Source of the DNA: an uncultured Maribacter sp.
GTDB lineage: Bacteria > Bacteroidota > Bacteroidia > Flavobacteriales > Flavobacteriaceae
Assembly (NCBI RefSeq): GCF_947500985.1
Contig: NZ_CANMTX010000008.1
Location: forward strand, 1 to 59,668
DNA length: 59,668 nucleotides
Direction of reading: 5' to 3'
Below, piece by piece: positions 1 to 8,258 of this stretch. The translations under genes were made by a program, and so were the position numbers. The notes beneath the pieces are model-generated. The model worked only from the letters and a program-made list of their open reading frames with translations. It ran no database searches and was not told the DNA's origin. Every line of letters begins with the position of its first letter. Positions within the stretch are counted from its first letter, which is position 1.

Positions 1-65
1 AATTCTTCATCAAACCTGACCTAAATAATAATTATTTATCGAATTTAGAGGTGTCCTAATAAGGG

Positions 66-477
66 GAAGCCTACATTGAACAATTAGGTTCTGGCATCCC
101 TCGTATTTTAGAACACTATGGGAAAGAGAGCTTCAGGTTTTCAGATAATTTCCTTAGAATGACTTTTAGTGTTAAAGAAGTTGCTGATGAATCTACTATT
201 AGAGATGATGATAAAGAAAGTGGTGTAACAGGTGGTGCAATGGGTGGTGTAACAGGTGGTGCAATAGATGCTATAGATGCACTTACTAAAAGACAAAAAG
301 AAGTACTTAAACTTATTGCAACCAATACTACTATTACTTATACTGAAATAGCTGAAGCTTTAGGCATCAATGAATCCCCTGTGGGCAAACATATAAACGC
401 ACTAAAAAAATAAAGGCTTTTTAATACGTCACGGTGGCACGCAAGGCTATTGGGAAATTAAGTTATCGAAAACCTAA
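66..477 (+). pseudogene. AlbA/RecG-like ATP-binding HTH regulator, C-terminal remnant
   Basis: In one frame the bases from about 66 read GEAYIEQLGSGIPRIL, typical of the C-terminal part of divergent-AAA (AlbA_2) helix-turn-helix regulators. A flexible VTGG linker and a winged-helix segment (LTKRQKEVLKLI, later YTEIAEALGI) follow. The frame is closed upstream by TAA at 60-62. It breaks again at the TAA at 411-413. The missing C-terminus (GFLIRHGGTQGYWEIKLSKT) continues one base out of frame at 415-474 and stops at 475-477. The intact ATPase half is absent. The longest open piece, 159-413, could still make an 84-residue DNA-binding peptide, but a decayed gene on a mobile element is the simpler reading. 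Confidence 0.65.
221..265 (+). repeat. 24-bp tandem repeat (1.9 copies)
   Basis: Two adjacent copies of a unit beginning TGGTGTAACAGGTGGTGCAA encode the GGVTGGAM/GGVTGGAI linker of the remnant regulator. VTG-type linkers of variable copy number are common in this regulator family, so this is probably a slippage-prone hinge. Confidence 0.8.
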
Positions 478-531
478 AAAACAACTTTCATCAAAAAGGC
501 GCTTTGTTATTTCATTACATCGGTATTGAGC

Positions 532-613
532 AAAGGCTTCCTCTTTAATAAGTAACAGCATTTAAGATGGAATCGTCGATCTCAGTTATGAAATATAGAA
601 ACAGGAAGCCTTT
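532..613. repeat. 11-bp perfect inverted repeat
   Basis: AAAGGCTTCCT at 532-542 and AGGAAGCCTTT at 603-613 are exact inverted copies 60 bp apart. They sit between the regulator remnant and the stop of the response regulator; the right arm ends 4 bp short of its last codon. This could be a weak terminator-like structure for the minus-strand two-component operon, or a leftover of the rearrangement seen upstream. Confidence 0.55.
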
Positions 614-616
614 ATC

Positions 617-1363
617 TTAATTAAACCTGCCCAAAAACTCATCCTTACGCCTCACGGCTATGGGAACTTGATTGCCATTGGTCATAACCACATAGGCTTG
701 TTTTCCTTTATGGTAATTTTTTACTTGGTCTAACTTGATGAGATGCGATTTGTGACATTTAAAAAATAAATCTTTATCAAGTAGGTCTTGGTAGAACTTT
801 ATGGGTTTGGTGACCGTTTTTTTGGTGTCATCGGTATGGATATACGTATAATTTCCACTCGCTTCTAAATGAACAATGTTCGCTACAGGAATGGTTTCAA
901 AACCTTCTACCGAAGAAATGGTCAGTAGATTAGGTTGCTTCTGTTCAACATTTTCAAGCAAGCCTTTCACCTGAATGTTTTTCTGACTTTTAGCTGATGT
1001 TTTGCTAAGGCGTTCTATAGATTCGTTGAACTCATCCACATCGATAGGCTTCATTAGATAATCAAAGGCACTGTACTTAAAAGCCTTGATAGCATAGTTA
1101 TCAAAGGCAGTTGTAAATATGGTATTGAAGTAAATATGTTCTACTTGGCGAAGAAAATCAAATCCTGTTTTGTCCTTGATTTCGATATCCAAAAACACCA
1201 AATCCACTTGATTGTTTTTCACCACGTCAATAGCAGCTTCAACTGTTCGGCAAGTACTGATAACTTCAAAGGTGTTTGGTCGTCTTTCAATTAAGTGCAA
1301 TAGTCTATTGATGCAATGGGTTTCATCATCAACAATCAAGGTTTTTATCATAGTAATTTTCAA
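617..1363 (-). CDS. LytTR-family response regulator
   Basis: A 248-residue cytoplasmic DNA-binding response regulator. The receiver domain (about 5-120) has the acidic pair DD12-13, phosphoacceptor D59 in LVFLDIEI and the conserved K105 in YLMKP. The C-terminal LytTR domain (about 145-248) contains the FFKCHKSHLIKL signature. A second possible start (MIKTL) lies four codons in. It follows the histidine kinase gene on the same strand with a 65-bp gap, so the two form a two-component operon. The targets are unknown; no LytTR repeat boxes are evident nearby. Confidence 0.9.
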   Translation of the reverse strand: MKITMIKTLIVDDETHCINRLLHLIERRPNTFEVISTCRTVEAAIDVVKNNQVDLVFLDIEIKDKTGFDFLRQVEHIYFNTIFTTAFDNYAIKAFKYSAFDYLMKPIDVDEFNESIERLSKTSAKSQKNIQVKGLLENVEQKQPNLLTISSVEGFETIPVANIVHLEASGNYTYIHTDDTKKTVTKPIKFYQDLLDKDLFFKCHKSHLIKLDQVKNYHKGKQAYVVMTNGNQVPIAVRRKDEFLGRFN

Positions 1364-1428
1364 GTCAAAGTAAATCGCGTTCCGTCCATAAAGATAAAAA
1401 AAACTTCAAATTGAATTTAGGATAAACA

Positions 1429-3207
1429 CTAGGCCAATTGTAACGGTAATGTTACAATCACCTTAGTGCCAGTATCCTTGTCAATAATCCTCACGGAACC
1501 ATTGGTGTTTTTTGTCCTGTTGAGTACATCAATACGGTTTTGTGTAATAGTGATTCCTTTAGAACTTTTTCCAACCATACGTGTTGATGCTTTAGTGGAC
1601 GTTCGCCCTACACCATTATCGTCCACCGAACAAACCAACTGGTTGTTTTGACTTTCAAATGTGATTTCAATTTTCCCACCTTTTTCCATTGTGGACAAAC
1701 CGTGGATGATACTGTTCTCTACAAAAGGCTGCAAAAGCATTGGTGGTAACAGTACTTCATCTATATCCAAATCATCATCTACCTGAATTTCAAAATTAAA
1801 GGCATTTTCAAAACGTTTTTGCTCTATGGTAAGATAGGTGTTTAGCAGTGCAGTATCTTCTGCCAAAGTAATCTCTTTCTTATCCGAATTTTCTAAGGTC
1901 ATACGCATCAACATGGCGAATTTACCTAAATAATCGCTAGCAGCTTGACTGTCATTTCTGAGAATGTAATCGCCAATTGAGTTTAAACTATTGAATATAA
2001 AATGAGGATTCATTTGCGCTCGCAGTACTTTCAATTCAACATCGGCAACCGTGGCTTTGAACTGGGCTTCCTTTTTGTCCATATCTGCCTTTTGCTTTCT
2101 GCGGTAAAGTACAAAAGCAAATAAAGATACTAGAATAATACCGCTTCCACCAAGTATGGATGCATTTTTAATGGTACGTTGTCGTTCCGCGTCAGCCAAT
2201 GCCAAGGCTTCCTTTTTATCGGCTTCATATTGAATTTCCTTACGAGAAATTTCCACTTTGCGATCCGTGTTTATAAGACTGTCGTTTAAAATAGTATAGG
2301 CTTTAAAGTTTTCAAGTGCCTCATGGTAGTCGCCCTTTTTTTCTTGAATCTTCGCCAAGGTTTGAAGCGATTTGGTCTCAGTATATAAATTGTTCAATGA
2401 TTTGACCGCATTAAGGCTTACCCGTGCATAGGATTCGGCTTTTTCCAAATCATTGCTGTGCATATATACTTCTGCAGCATTGATATAGACAGGAACTCGT
2501 AATATTTCAAGATTAAGGGAATCCAACATTTGAAGGCTGGTCGAAGTATTTTCCAAACCTTCATTTAGCTGTCCGCCCTGTGCCTGCACCAAACCTAAGT
2601 TGCTTTTTACATTGACAATCTGCAATACGTCACCAATACGTTCTGCTTCAATAATGGAAGCTTTGAAATAGTAGGTGGCAGAGTCTGTTTGTTGCCGAAG
2701 ACCAAAGATGTTGCCAATATTGGAAAGCGTATTACTTTTGCGCTGTGGAAACGTCAACAATTTTTTGAATATAGGCAATGCCTTATCAAAATCCTCCTGT
2801 TCGTAATGGATAAGTCCTATATTGGTAAGCAAAGCAAATTGATATCGCTTGAATAAGGAATCTGTTTCACTAATAGTATAGGCCTTTTGATAGTAATCCA
2901 ACGCGGTGAGTGGGTCAGATAGGAAATAGTGATATACTACACCGACATTATTACTCGCAAGCAACTTTCCTTTTTCATAGTCCAATTCTTCGGCAAGCGA
3001 TAAGGTCTTTAAGTTGTATGACAGCCAAGATGAGTCAGAAGGTGTTTGTAACATCTTCTTGGCGGTATAACTCTGTCTCAGATTCACAAAAGTAGTATCA
3101 ATCCAATTATAGTTTTTGATGACATTTTCCAGAGAGTCCGCAACTTTAAACTGCCCAAACGACATCAAATAGCATAAGCATAATAATAATGTGAAAAGTG
3201 GTTTCAT
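1429..3207 (-). CDS. TPR-containing LytS-type sensor histidine kinase
   Basis: A 592-residue membrane sensor. It has an N-terminal signal peptide (MKPLFTLLLCLCYLMSFGQ), then a periplasmic run of tetratricopeptide-like helices (about 40-330) as the presumed sensor. One membrane span (about 345-365, ASILGGSGIILVSLFAF) and a short coiled linker follow. The His_kinase domain carries the phosphoacceptor motif MNPHFIFNSLN. The HATPase region has an N-box FVENSIIHG and a G-box with DDNGVG. It is the likely partner of the LytTR regulator just downstream. TPR-LytS sensors of this layout are abundant in Bacteroidota. The ligand is unknown. Confidence 0.9.
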   Translation of the reverse strand: MKPLFTLLLCLCYLMSFGQFKVADSLENVIKNYNWIDTTFVNLRQSYTAKKMLQTPSDSSWLSYNLKTLSLAEELDYEKGKLLASNNVGVVYHYFLSDPLTALDYYQKAYTISETDSLFKRYQFALLTNIGLIHYEQEDFDKALPIFKKLLTFPQRKSNTLSNIGNIFGLRQQTDSATYYFKASIIEAERIGDVLQIVNVKSNLGLVQAQGGQLNEGLENTSTSLQMLDSLNLEILRVPVYINAAEVYMHSNDLEKAESYARVSLNAVKSLNNLYTETKSLQTLAKIQEKKGDYHEALENFKAYTILNDSLINTDRKVEISRKEIQYEADKKEALALADAERQRTIKNASILGGSGIILVSLFAFVLYRRKQKADMDKKEAQFKATVADVELKVLRAQMNPHFIFNSLNSIGDYILRNDSQAASDYLGKFAMLMRMTLENSDKKEITLAEDTALLNTYLTIEQKRFENAFNFEIQVDDDLDIDEVLLPPMLLQPFVENSIIHGLSTMEKGGKIEITFESQNNQLVCSVDDNGVGRTSTKASTRMVGKSSKGITITQNRIDVLNRTKNTNGSVRIIDKDTGTKVIVTLPLQLA

Positions 3208-3357
3208 TAAAATTTGGTTTGGGCATTTAAAATAATCATTAAAAACGGAAAAACAATTAATCTTATACGTTAAGCTAAAAATTAACTACGATCATACATT
3301 TTCTATGGATAATTTAGAAATATTTACACATATTGCTTTTAAATTAAACAAGGACTT

Positions 3358-3915
3358 ATGAGATATTTTATTCCATTTTTACTTTCAATGCTATTAATTG
3401 CTTGTAGTAGCGACGATGACTCAGTAACATCGGATGATAATAACGGTGAGTTGGGCGCTACATTTATCACTGCAAAAATCAACGGAAATGATTTTGAGGC
3501 CATACCCATTGACAGAGGTGTGCCCACAATTTCAGCTGAACTCGATGAAAACGCTGCCTTCTTCTCATTGGTAATAGCAGGCATTGACCTATTTGAAAAT
3601 ATTACCGAAGGTGAAGCTATCATCATTGCGATGGCAGGGGCAAGTTTTGATCTGGTATTTGAAGGTGCTCAGGTAAATAATCCAGTCGATAACCCGTTAG
3701 AACTAACATTCGGTGGCGGGTATGCACCCTATGAAACTGGTGGTCCTAATGTGGATTTTGATACGGATGGTAGTTCTGGGTTTTTAAGAATTACCGCTAT
3801 TGATAAAGAGGCACAAACTATTTCAGGTGAGTTTGAATACAATGTAGAAAACTCGGATACTGGTGAAACCCTTCAGATTACCGAGGGTGTATTCAACAAT
3901 ATTAATTATCAATGA
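3358..3915 (+). CDS. Secreted lipoprotein, DUF6252-like
   Basis: A 185-residue protein with a lipoprotein signal ending LLIAC (Cys16) followed by SSDDD, the acidic residues after Cys seen in flavobacterial surface lipoproteins. The rest is predicted beta-rich. The ending (ISGEFEYNVENSDTGETLQITEGVFNNI) resembles the DUF6252 family of small outer-surface lipoproteins. No catalytic motif is visible. It is divergent from the two-component operon and 77 bp upstream of the 681-residue secreted protein gene. Family assignment is by eye and moderate. Confidence 0.7.
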   Translation: MRYFIPFLLSMLLIACSSDDDSVTSDDNNGELGATFITAKINGNDFEAIPIDRGVPTISAELDENAAFFSLVIAGIDLFENITEGEAIIIAMAGASFDLVFEGAQVNNPVDNPLELTFGGGYAPYETGGPNVDFDTDGSSGFLRITAIDKEAQTISGEFEYNVENSDTGETLQITEGVFNNINYQ

Positions 3916-3992
3916 TTAGATTGTATGCTTCACAAATGATTATATATTTATAGAAACTGATTCAAAACCATACCAATAATACTATCTAACCA

Positions 3993-6038
3993 ATGCTGAC
4001 CAAAAAAGTTCTATGTCTTATGATTTTCACGTTAAGTGCTGTTCTAATAAATGCACAGAACTGTAAGGATTTGGTGAGTTGGATGAATTTGGTAAAACAA
4101 GAATATCCGGAAACGGCTTCTTTGCGCTATATGCAACGAGGGAAGATTGAAAAATTGGCCACTAATTATTTCTCAAAAGCCTATTTTGAACCGTATCGAG
4201 GGAAAGCATACTCAGAACTTTCGCAAAAAACAGCAGTAAAGGATTTTCGAAAGGTTCAAGTTTGTTTTGTCAAAGGAAATTATAGGAACGACCCACATTA
4301 CAATTGGGTGTTCCAAAATGTTATTTCCAACTACTATCTGGCGGCTGGCAACCCAGATATTATCAGCAAAGTTGCAACAGTAGATGCCAAACGCAATCAA
4401 CTAAAAAAAGAACTGGCTACCTTGTCGGGAAACAGCGTTTCCAAAACCCGACTGTCGCAATTTAAACAGTGTTTGGTTCGTGATTACGCTGTGCTTCTGG
4501 ATAGTGAACTAAAGCGAACCAGCATAGAAATTAATGCCCTAATTGCTAAAAAAGTGGACACACAGCTCGACGGGATTCTGGCTTCCATTGAGAAACTAAA
4601 TAACGAAAAACAGTCGCTTGCGAGGTTAGCAGAACTTATGCAACAGGCACAACAACTATATCTTGAAGCTTCCCAGTCAAAGCAAACCGAACTTCAATAT
4701 CAATTAGATACCAAAGCGAAGGTATTGCTTCAGAATACTATTAAAAGTGATTTAGCCTCGGTCAATCAGATTTTGGATATAGCACAAATCAATCGGAAAA
4801 TCAGGGATTTCAAACAGGATTACGGGCCATTTTCGAGATACGAGGAAGTAAAAAATGGTGAGATAACCCTAGTATCAGCAAAAGAAAGCTTAATCAATAG
4901 TCAGATAAGCAATATTGAGAGCCAAATAGCAGAGGCAGATGATAATGCATTTCAACGTTTGCAAAATGAGTTTAAGGATTATTTACCTTCGCAATCTGCT
5001 CAATATCAGAAACTTAACAGGCTTTTCGATTCCAGAAAAAAGGATTTGGTAGAACAGCAACGAGCGGCACAACAACAGCAAAAATTAGCTAAAAGCCAGG
5101 ATCGTATTACCTATCTAAACACCAACGGAAAGGATGAGGGCACAATGCAGTTCAAGACTTTAGGGCTTAACAATGCTGCGTTTTTTGATTACATCTACCG
5201 TGGTCATTTCGAGAATATTGAATTAGATGTCAACGGTAGTCATTTTCTAATGATTTTAAGTACCTATTTAAACACTTTTGGTAGCCTTTGTCCAAATCAG
5301 CTTCCAGAAGATAAGGTAGAAATAATGACCGAAGTTTGCTCGCGTGAAAATGTGACTACAGATGGCTGGGGTGTAGAAATTAGCAGGTATTGCATTGCTT
5401 GGAAAACAGTAGGTACGGATATTTACGCTGATCCTAAATTGTATGCCGCAAAAATGCGTTTGGTCGCACAGCAAGATCAGAACGCCTTGCGGACTGTTAT
5501 CGATATGTATACCAATCCCGATGCGATGGGCAATTCGGTAGATCAGATACACAAAGCCAAAGCGTTACAGAGTGATATGTCCAATTTCTTTAGATTGAAC
5601 CAATGTGACTCAAAAAGTATAGTACAATTCGCCAATAACCTATTGGCCTTCGCCAACCAGCAGCAACCCGTTCGTTTAAAGGGAATGAGCAATTATGAAA
5701 AAATCAAGATACTAGGTGGGCCCGGTGGTGACCAAAACTATGATAAATTGTTAAATGACATATTGAAAAATCAATCCAAAACTTGGGCGATGAATAGATA
5801 TGTTGGTAATAGTATTGCTAATGTGCGCGAGTTTAAATCACAAGATAAAACCCAAACGATTGCATTGAAGGCCAATTATGATTTTAGCGGATTGTTAGGA
5901 AAACAAACAGGTGTCGTAACTGTAAAATTTAAGGATGGTCTTCCGGATTGCATCTACTTTTCCGACTTTCCAGAAAACTGTAAAAAGCCTAATGGCGCAT
6001 TGGTAACCAAGTATGTAATGGGACAGTATGGAAAGTAG
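3993..6038 (+). CDS. Secreted coiled-coil protein of unknown function
   Basis: A 681-residue protein with a clear signal peptide (to about residue 22, ending INAQ). Residues about 130-380 are Gln/Lys/Leu-rich and look like long coiled coil (IEKLNNEKQSLARLAELMQQ and similar). The C-terminal half is globular, with several Cys and a GGPGGDQNYD loop near residue 575. I do not recognise the family. The short N-terminal part after the signal holds NCKDLVSWMNLVKQEYPE. It sits inside the decaying conjugative region, so it may be element cargo. Its end is 16 bp from the end of the convergent lipoprotein gene. Confidence 0.8.
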   Translation: MLTKKVLCLMIFTLSAVLINAQNCKDLVSWMNLVKQEYPETASLRYMQRGKIEKLATNYFSKAYFEPYRGKAYSELSQKTAVKDFRKVQVCFVKGNYRNDPHYNWVFQNVISNYYLAAGNPDIISKVATVDAKRNQLKKELATLSGNSVSKTRLSQFKQCLVRDYAVLLDSELKRTSIEINALIAKKVDTQLDGILASIEKLNNEKQSLARLAELMQQAQQLYLEASQSKQTELQYQLDTKAKVLLQNTIKSDLASVNQILDIAQINRKIRDFKQDYGPFSRYEEVKNGEITLVSAKESLINSQISNIESQIAEADDNAFQRLQNEFKDYLPSQSAQYQKLNRLFDSRKKDLVEQQRAAQQQQKLAKSQDRITYLNTNGKDEGTMQFKTLGLNNAAFFDYIYRGHFENIELDVNGSHFLMILSTYLNTFGSLCPNQLPEDKVEIMTEVCSRENVTTDGWGVEISRYCIAWKTVGTDIYADPKLYAAKMRLVAQQDQNALRTVIDMYTNPDAMGNSVDQIHKAKALQSDMSNFFRLNQCDSKSIVQFANNLLAFANQQQPVRLKGMSNYEKIKILGGPGGDQNYDKLLNDILKNQSKTWAMNRYVGNSIANVREFKSQDKTQTIALKANYDFSGLLGKQTGVVTVKFKDGLPDCIYFSDFPENCKKPNGALVTKYVMGQYGK

Positions 6039-6054
6039 TCAATTATGGGGATAA

Positions 6055-6426
6055 CTAAAAAGGCGATTTATCCTTTGAGCCTCTCGCATCTGCCAGCCAC
6101 TTGCCATTTTGCTTAACCAGTTTAAAAAGGCCTGGTGTCTTATCATAGGCTGTTGTATATTTTACCCAAGCCACGTCACCCATAATTGTATCTTGCAAAA
6201 CAGTAAAGTTTGAATCATCCTTTACCGTCGCATTAAACATATTTATAGTATTCATATAATTAGAATATGCCTGTGGTGTTGAGTTGGCTTTTAAAGCTTC
6301 CTTATCTTTCTCATAAAAGCTTTCGATGACGATTTGGGCTGTGGCACTTGGTCCCGAAATTTTAGTTTCAGAATCAGCACAAGAAAGGAACAGCAGTACG
6401 AGCGAGAAAACAACAATTTTTTTCAT
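6055..6426 (-). CDS. Small lipoprotein, DUF4878-like
   Basis: A 123-residue lipoprotein: signal MKKIVVFSLVLLFLSC with the lipid-attachment Cys16. A small alpha+beta domain of the NTF2/lumazine-binding-like DUF4878 type follows (EKDKEALKANSTPQAY, then GDVAWVKYTT and KLVKQNGKWLAD). The start lies 7 bp downstream of traN on the same strand, so it is probably the last gene of the tra operon. An envelope role such as surface exclusion is possible, but nothing in the sequence shows it. Confidence 0.7.
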   Translation of the reverse strand: MKKIVVFSLVLLFLSCADSETKISGPSATAQIVIESFYEKDKEALKANSTPQAYSNYMNTINMFNATVKDDSNFTVLQDTIMGDVAWVKYTTAYDKTPGLFKLVKQNGKWLADARGSKDKSPF

Positions 6427-6433
6427 AATATTA

Positions 6434-7267
6434 TTAATTTGGGTTATTAATATATCTATGTGATATTTTCAGTTCAATATTGCGTTCGCCATCTTTCTCG
6501 TTCAATTCTAAAATCGCCCTACGGTCATTAGATAATGAAAATTTGGGCAATACATAAACGAAACGCACAGTTTCACTTTCTGCAATTTTTGAAGGCAGAT
6601 TGTGTTTGTACGTTGGTTCTTGATACAGGCGTTGTAACGATTTTCTTTTCCCTTTTTGTCTTGTTTCAATCGAAAGGTTCAAAAAATTTAAATCGTAATC
6701 CAAAGTAGAATTATTCTCAATCTGGATAACGAAGTAGAGTTCTTCCTTATCAAAAACAATATTCTCAACACTCAAAACGATACCTTCATTTCGCTTTTTA
6801 ATTCGACCAATATGCTGATTTCTATTAAGAAGATAAGAACAGAATTTTTGATAGTAATACGTTCTATTATCTACACGTTCTTCAGTAGATTCAGCAAGAA
6901 TCGAATCGACCATAATTGGTTTCTCATTTCCGATACTATTGGATAGCGGAATGAAATAATTGAGCTTAGATAGCTGTTTTTTATATCTTACAATATACGA
7001 AAAATTTGAACCATTTCTATTGACTACCAGTAGATTACTTTCTTTGCCAGGCTTTGCTTGTAGAAGTCCAAAATACTGTTCTTTTTCACGATTGTAGGTA
7101 AAAACAAAATTATCTGAACCGGTTATACCTTGCCGAATAGGTTCAGGGAAGAATAACGCAACGTTTTTGGTGTCGTTGGCATAAATGGTATCGAGGACTG
7201 TAGATGTTTGCGCTTTCGCGAAAGCGAAACTTAAAACAAGAGTGGAAATTATGATATACTTTTTCAT
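6434..7267 (-). CDS. traN: Conjugative transposon protein TraN (DUF4138)
   Basis: A 277-residue exported protein with a signal peptide ending AFAKAQ. The body has the TraN/DUF4138 pattern: DTIYANDTKNVALFFPEPI near the N-terminus and a C-terminal beta-rich domain (VENIVFDKEELYFVIQIEN). In Bacteroidota mating machines TraN is an envelope-associated beta protein comparable to VirB9. The reading frame is intact. It follows traM at 31 bp, across a hairpin that starts at the traM stop codon. Its signal-peptide codons contain a 16-bp perfect palindrome. Confidence 0.85.
   Translation of the reverse strand: MKKYIIISTLVLSFAFAKAQTSTVLDTIYANDTKNVALFFPEPIRQGITGSDNFVFTYNREKEQYFGLLQAKPGKESNLLVVNRNGSNFSYIVRYKKQLSKLNYFIPLSNSIGNEKPIMVDSILAESTEERVDNRTYYYQKFCSYLLNRNQHIGRIKKRNEGIVLSVENIVFDKEELYFVIQIENNSTLDYDLNFLNLSIETRQKGKRKSLQRLYQEPTYKHNLPSKIAESETVRFVYVLPKFSLSNDRRAILELNEKDGERNIELKISHRYINNPN
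7211..7226. repeat. 16-bp perfect palindrome CGCTTTCGCGAAAGCG
   Basis: A perfect GC-rich palindrome in an AT-rich region, embedded in the codons for FAFAK of the TraN signal peptide. I recall this octamer-like core as a frequently repeated palindrome in several Flavobacteriaceae genomes. I saw only one copy in this window. Confidence 0.6.
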
Positions 7268-7285
7268 AAGAGTGTGTTTTTAAAT

Positions 7286-7298
7286 GCCCATTATGGGC
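7286..7298 (-). promoter_or_regulatory. Intergenic hairpin at the traM-traN junction
   Basis: On the coding (minus) strand the traM stop TGA is followed at once by GCCCAT-A-ATGGGC, then ATTTAAAA. The traN ATG comes exactly 18 nt after the hairpin. The same layout occurs at the traK-traM junction with one stem pair exchanged. It is probably an RNA element acting on translation coupling or mRNA processing. Confidence 0.6.
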
Positions 7299-7787
7299 TC
7301 ATAATTTAGGTTTTAGAATTAATTTATAATTGTTCAATACCGTAACTTTTACGTTTCGGTTGTTACGTCTGAGTACTTTGGATATACCACCAACTTGTGG
7401 AACGGTAGGGATATTAATGTCGCCAATTATATCGTCCAAAACTTCGGTGGTGGCTTCTGCTCGAAAGTTATTCTGTACATAGATACCCTCACTACCATCC
7501 GATAAATCGAAGGCTTTGAGTTTGGTTGGATGATGCTTTATATTTTCAATTTCAATTAAAGCCCGATTGGGCTGAAAACTAATAAATCCAAAAACTGGCG
7601 TATTCTTTAGCATCAGCTTACCATTGATAGTTGCCGATTTGGTAAGGCGCATTCTTAATCTAGTATTTGCCGTTACGATTTGGTCACCATCGACGATGAC
7701 ATAGATACTTTCATCTGTATTGCCTATAATTGAAACGGCATTGGGTTTAGGCGAAGCGGCAAAGAACAATTGATGTTCCAAACCCAA
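7299..7787 (-). CDS. traM: TraM, C-terminal part (downstream of frameshift)
   Basis: This frame carries the conserved C-terminal domain of Bacteroidota conjugative TraM: GLEHQLFFAASPK, then IYVIVDGDQIV, FGFISFQPNRALIEI and TVLNNYKLILKPKL at the very end. The Met at 7787 is the first ATG of the frame, but homology runs further upstream in the same frame (REQKIEAKEL). This segment is therefore normally joined to the N-terminal part at 8227. Together they would give about 309 residues. It is a VirB10-like envelope component of the mating channel. Confidence 0.75.
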   Translation of the reverse strand: MGLEHQLFFAASPKPNAVSIIGNTDESIYVIVDGDQIVTANTRLRMRLTKSATINGKLMLKNTPVFGFISFQPNRALIEIENIKHHPTKLKAFDLSDGSEGIYVQNNFRAEATTEVLDDIIGDINIPTVPQVGGISKVLRRNNRNVKVTVLNNYKLILKPKL

Positions 7788-8227
7788 TTCTTTCGCTTCA
7801 ATTTTTTGTTCTCTCTTGATATCGGTTGAATCAACTTGTTGCGTATTTTTTTGAACGACTTTTTTTGTCCAAAGTTTTGATATCGCTTTTCAGAATATTG
7901 AATTTTGCCAGCTTCATAAATACTATCTACAATGCGTTCTTTTTCTTGTTCTGGTAAATCAGGATTGTAAAGACCTGTTGAATCCAAAAATTTTTCGTCG
8001 TAGATGCTAGGCGCATTATTTTCGCGTACTTCCTTTAAGTCATTAATAGCATCTAATTTTGAATCGTATTCTTTTTGGTTTTCCTCTAAATCTGGAACTA
8101 AGGTCTGTTCAAGATTTTCATTCTCACTTTTATCATCGCCCATAACCATCATAGAATAGGAAATTAGGAATATGAAAATCACAACTAGCACCGCTGCAAA
8201 GACTATTTTATTTTTTTCTACTTTCAT
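7724..8227 (-). CDS. traM: TraM, N-terminal part (frameshifted)
   Basis: The N-terminus of TraM has a short cytoplasmic start MKVEKNK, a membrane span (about 8-30, IVFAAVLVVIFIFLISYSMMVMG) and a charged periplasmic linker. Family-like sequence ends near residue 122 (YQNFGQKK). After that the 45 residues to the stop at 7724 are the out-of-frame reading of the next domain. The switch point is a run of seven A on the minus strand (7866-7860) followed by G, which reads as codons CAA AAA AAG. One more A, or a -1 slip there, would restore full-length TraM. Confidence 0.75.
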   Translation of the reverse strand: MKVEKNKIVFAAVLVVIFIFLISYSMMVMGDDKSENENLEQTLVPDLEENQKEYDSKLDAINDLKEVRENNAPSIYDEKFLDSTGLYNPDLPEQEKERIVDSIYEAGKIQYSEKRYQNFGQKKSFKKIRNKLIQPISRENKKLKRKNWVWNINCSLPLRLNPMPFQL

Positions 8228-8245
8228 AATCGTGGTATTTTAAAT

Positions 8246-8258
8246 GCCGATTATCGGC
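8246..8258 (-). promoter_or_regulatory. Intergenic hairpin at the traK-traM junction
   Basis: Directly after the traK stop TGA comes GCCGAT-A-ATCGGC, then ATTTAAAA, with the traM ATG 18 nt after the hairpin. Compared with the traM-traN copy, the third-position stem pair is C-G exchanged for G-C with the loop and flanks kept. This is a compensatory change that favours a functional RNA stem. Confidence 0.6.
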
